Notes under the pieces: model-generated
The model's database searches: none
What the model saw: only the letters and a program-made list of their open reading frames with translations
Told to the model about the DNA's origin: nothing
Translations under genes and position numbers: made by a program
In this document: piece after piece, positions 6,306 through 7,257 of the stretch
Numbering within the stretch: the stretch's first letter is position 1
How the letters are laid out: every line of letters starts with the position of its first letter
Source of the DNA: Acetobacteraceae bacterium
GTDB lineage: Bacteria; Pseudomonadota; Alphaproteobacteria; Acetobacterales; Acetobacteraceae
DNA: 7,257 nt
Reading direction: 5' to 3'
Assembly (NCBI GenBank): GCA_027306955.1
Contig: DAHUXX010000216.1
Location: 1-7,257, forward strand

Positions 6306-7257
6306 CGCGAGGCTTGCTGGCTCGGCCCCGCGCGGCGCAGCGCGTCCAGCACCACGCCCGGGGTCAGCAGTTCCGGCAGCGCGATCCCGGCGGGAGCGCC
6401 GGGCCCGTAAACCACGTCGAGCGGCACGCCGAAGCGGCGGAAATGCGCGAGATAGGCGCCGATCGCGGGGTTCGGCCGGGTCCAGTCCGCCTGCATCGCC
6501 ACGAGGTTCGGCGCGCGCAGCTTCCCCGCCACCGGTGCCTGGTCCAGCACCGCGATCTCGTTGACCTTGCAGGTGAGGCACCACGCGGCGGTGACGTTGA
6601 CGAACACGGTCTTGTTCGCGGCAACCAGCGCCGGGATCGCCTGCGGATCGAAGCGCCGCCACGCGGTAGCGCCGTGCGCGACCGGCCGGTACAGCGCCGG
6701 CGCGAGGAGGGCGAGCAACGCCGCGACGAGGGCGCCGCCGATGGCATAGCGCGGCCGCCAGGCAAGTAACGCCAGCAGCACCGTGAGCGCCGCCGCGGCG
6801 AGCAGCGCCGCGCGCGGTCCCGCCTCGAAGGAAAGCACCCAAAGCAGCCAGGCGCTGGTGCCGACGAGCCCGACGCCGAAGACGCGCCGAAGCCAGACCA
6901 TCCAGCGCCCCGGCCGCGGCAGGAAGGAGACGATACCCGGTACGGCCGCTGCGGCGAGGAAGGGCGCCGCCATGCCCAGCCCCATCGCCCCCAGCACCGC
7001 CACGATCTCCATCGTGCCGCGGGTGAAGGCGAAGCCCAGCGCCGTTCCGACAAAGGGCGCGGTGCAGGAGGAGGCCAGGACGGTCGCGAACGCCCCGGTG
7101 AGGAACGCCCCCCACAGCCCGCCACCGGTGGCTGCAGCGGGACCGGATGCGGACAGCGCGCCGAACTCCAGCGTGTCGAACAGGCCAGCCGCGAACAGCG
7201 TGGTCGCCAGCGCCATCGCCGCGAGGAACCAGGGCGACTGGAACTGGATGCCCCAGC
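6302..7257 (-). CDS. DsbD/ScsB-like thiol:disulfide interchange protein, C-terminal part
   Basis: The minus-strand frame is open from the window edge and codes for the last 317 residues of a larger membrane protein. The N-terminus is missing. Several hydrophobic segments are seen, including WFLAAMALATTLFAAGLF, VGLVGTSAWLLWVLSF and ALLAAAALTVLLALLAW. A membrane SSCTAPFVGTALGF segment carries C64 (visible numbering), equivalent to the second transmembrane redox cysteine of DsbD. The C-terminal thioredoxin domain (about 200-317) has TVFVNVTAAWCLTC with redox pair C226/C229 (codons at 6580-6569). The WGIQFQSPWFL opening and the LDVVYGPG...LPELLT ending resemble ScsB-type DsbD proteins. It would carry electrons from cytoplasmic thioredoxin to periplasmic thiols. 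The stop overlaps the methyltransferase start. Confidence 0.9.
   Translation of the reverse strand, partial: WGIQFQSPWFLAAMALATTLFAAGLFDTLEFGALSASGPAAATGGGLWGAFLTGAFATVLASSCTAPFVGTALGFAFTRGTMEIVAVLGAMGLGMAAPFLAAAAVPGIVSFLPRPGRWMVWLRRVFGVGLVGTSAWLLWVLSFEAGPRAALLAAAALTVLLALLAWRPRYAIGGALVAALLALLAPALYRPVAHGATAWRRFDPQAIPALVAANKTVFVNVTAAWCLTCKVNEIAVLDQAPVAGKLRAPNLVAMQADWTRPNPAIGAYLAHFRRFGVPLDVVYGPGAPAGIALPELLTPGVVLDALRRAGPSQQASR

Noticed and set aside
6306..7115. An N-terminal extension of the methyltransferase frame to 7115, which would give a 472-residue protein.
   Set aside because: The extension overlaps the DsbD-like gene in another frame and has no recognisable domain. The GTGA-coupled start at 6305 gives the family's normal N-terminus.

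Overview
This window is GC-rich, densely packed bacterial DNA. Protein motifs and gene order suggest an alphaproteobacterium, perhaps near Acetobacteraceae/Rhodospirillales. This rests on pattern recognition of the IlvE type and of the MarR/OmpR regulator pair, not on a database search. There are nine protein genes and no sign of tRNA, rRNA, CRISPR or insertion sequences. No stretch over 300 bases lacks a gene.

Layout. (1) Positions 1-562, minus strand: the N-terminal half of a branched-chain amino acid aminotransferase (IlvE), cut by the left edge. (2) Positions 563-654: a 92-bp divergent intergenic region with two overlapping promoters and an imperfect 11-bp inverted repeat, a likely operator. 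(3) Positions 655-5686, plus strand: a run of six genes. These are a MarR-type regulator, an OmpR-type response regulator (the pair resembles PetP/PetR of Rhodobacter), an APH-fold phosphotransferase of the ACAD10/11-N/LvaA type, a short Wza/GumB-like export lipoprotein, a PaaK-type acyl-CoA ligase and an enoyl-CoA hydratase/isomerase. Junctions are +37, +11, +67, +22 and -4 bp. (4) Positions 5697-7257, minus strand and convergent: a class I SAM-dependent methyltransferase translationally coupled (GTGA overlap) to the C-terminal part of a DsbD/ScsB-like thiol:disulfide interchange protein that runs off the right edge.

How the genes may work together. MarR and the response regulator probably form one regulatory unit that also controls ilvE across the shared intergenic region. 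No histidine kinase is visible. The kinase-like protein, the CoA ligase and the hydratase could form a route that activates a hydroxy-acid as its CoA ester, phosphorylates the hydroxyl and moves the product into beta-oxidation. That is inference by analogy with levulinate (Lva) and ACAD10/11 pathways. On the other strand, a methyltransferase with METTL7/TMT1-like features is coupled to a thiol-redox membrane protein, which suggests a thiol-related substrate. All nine proteins look like members of known families. The novelty, if any, lies in the gene combinations.
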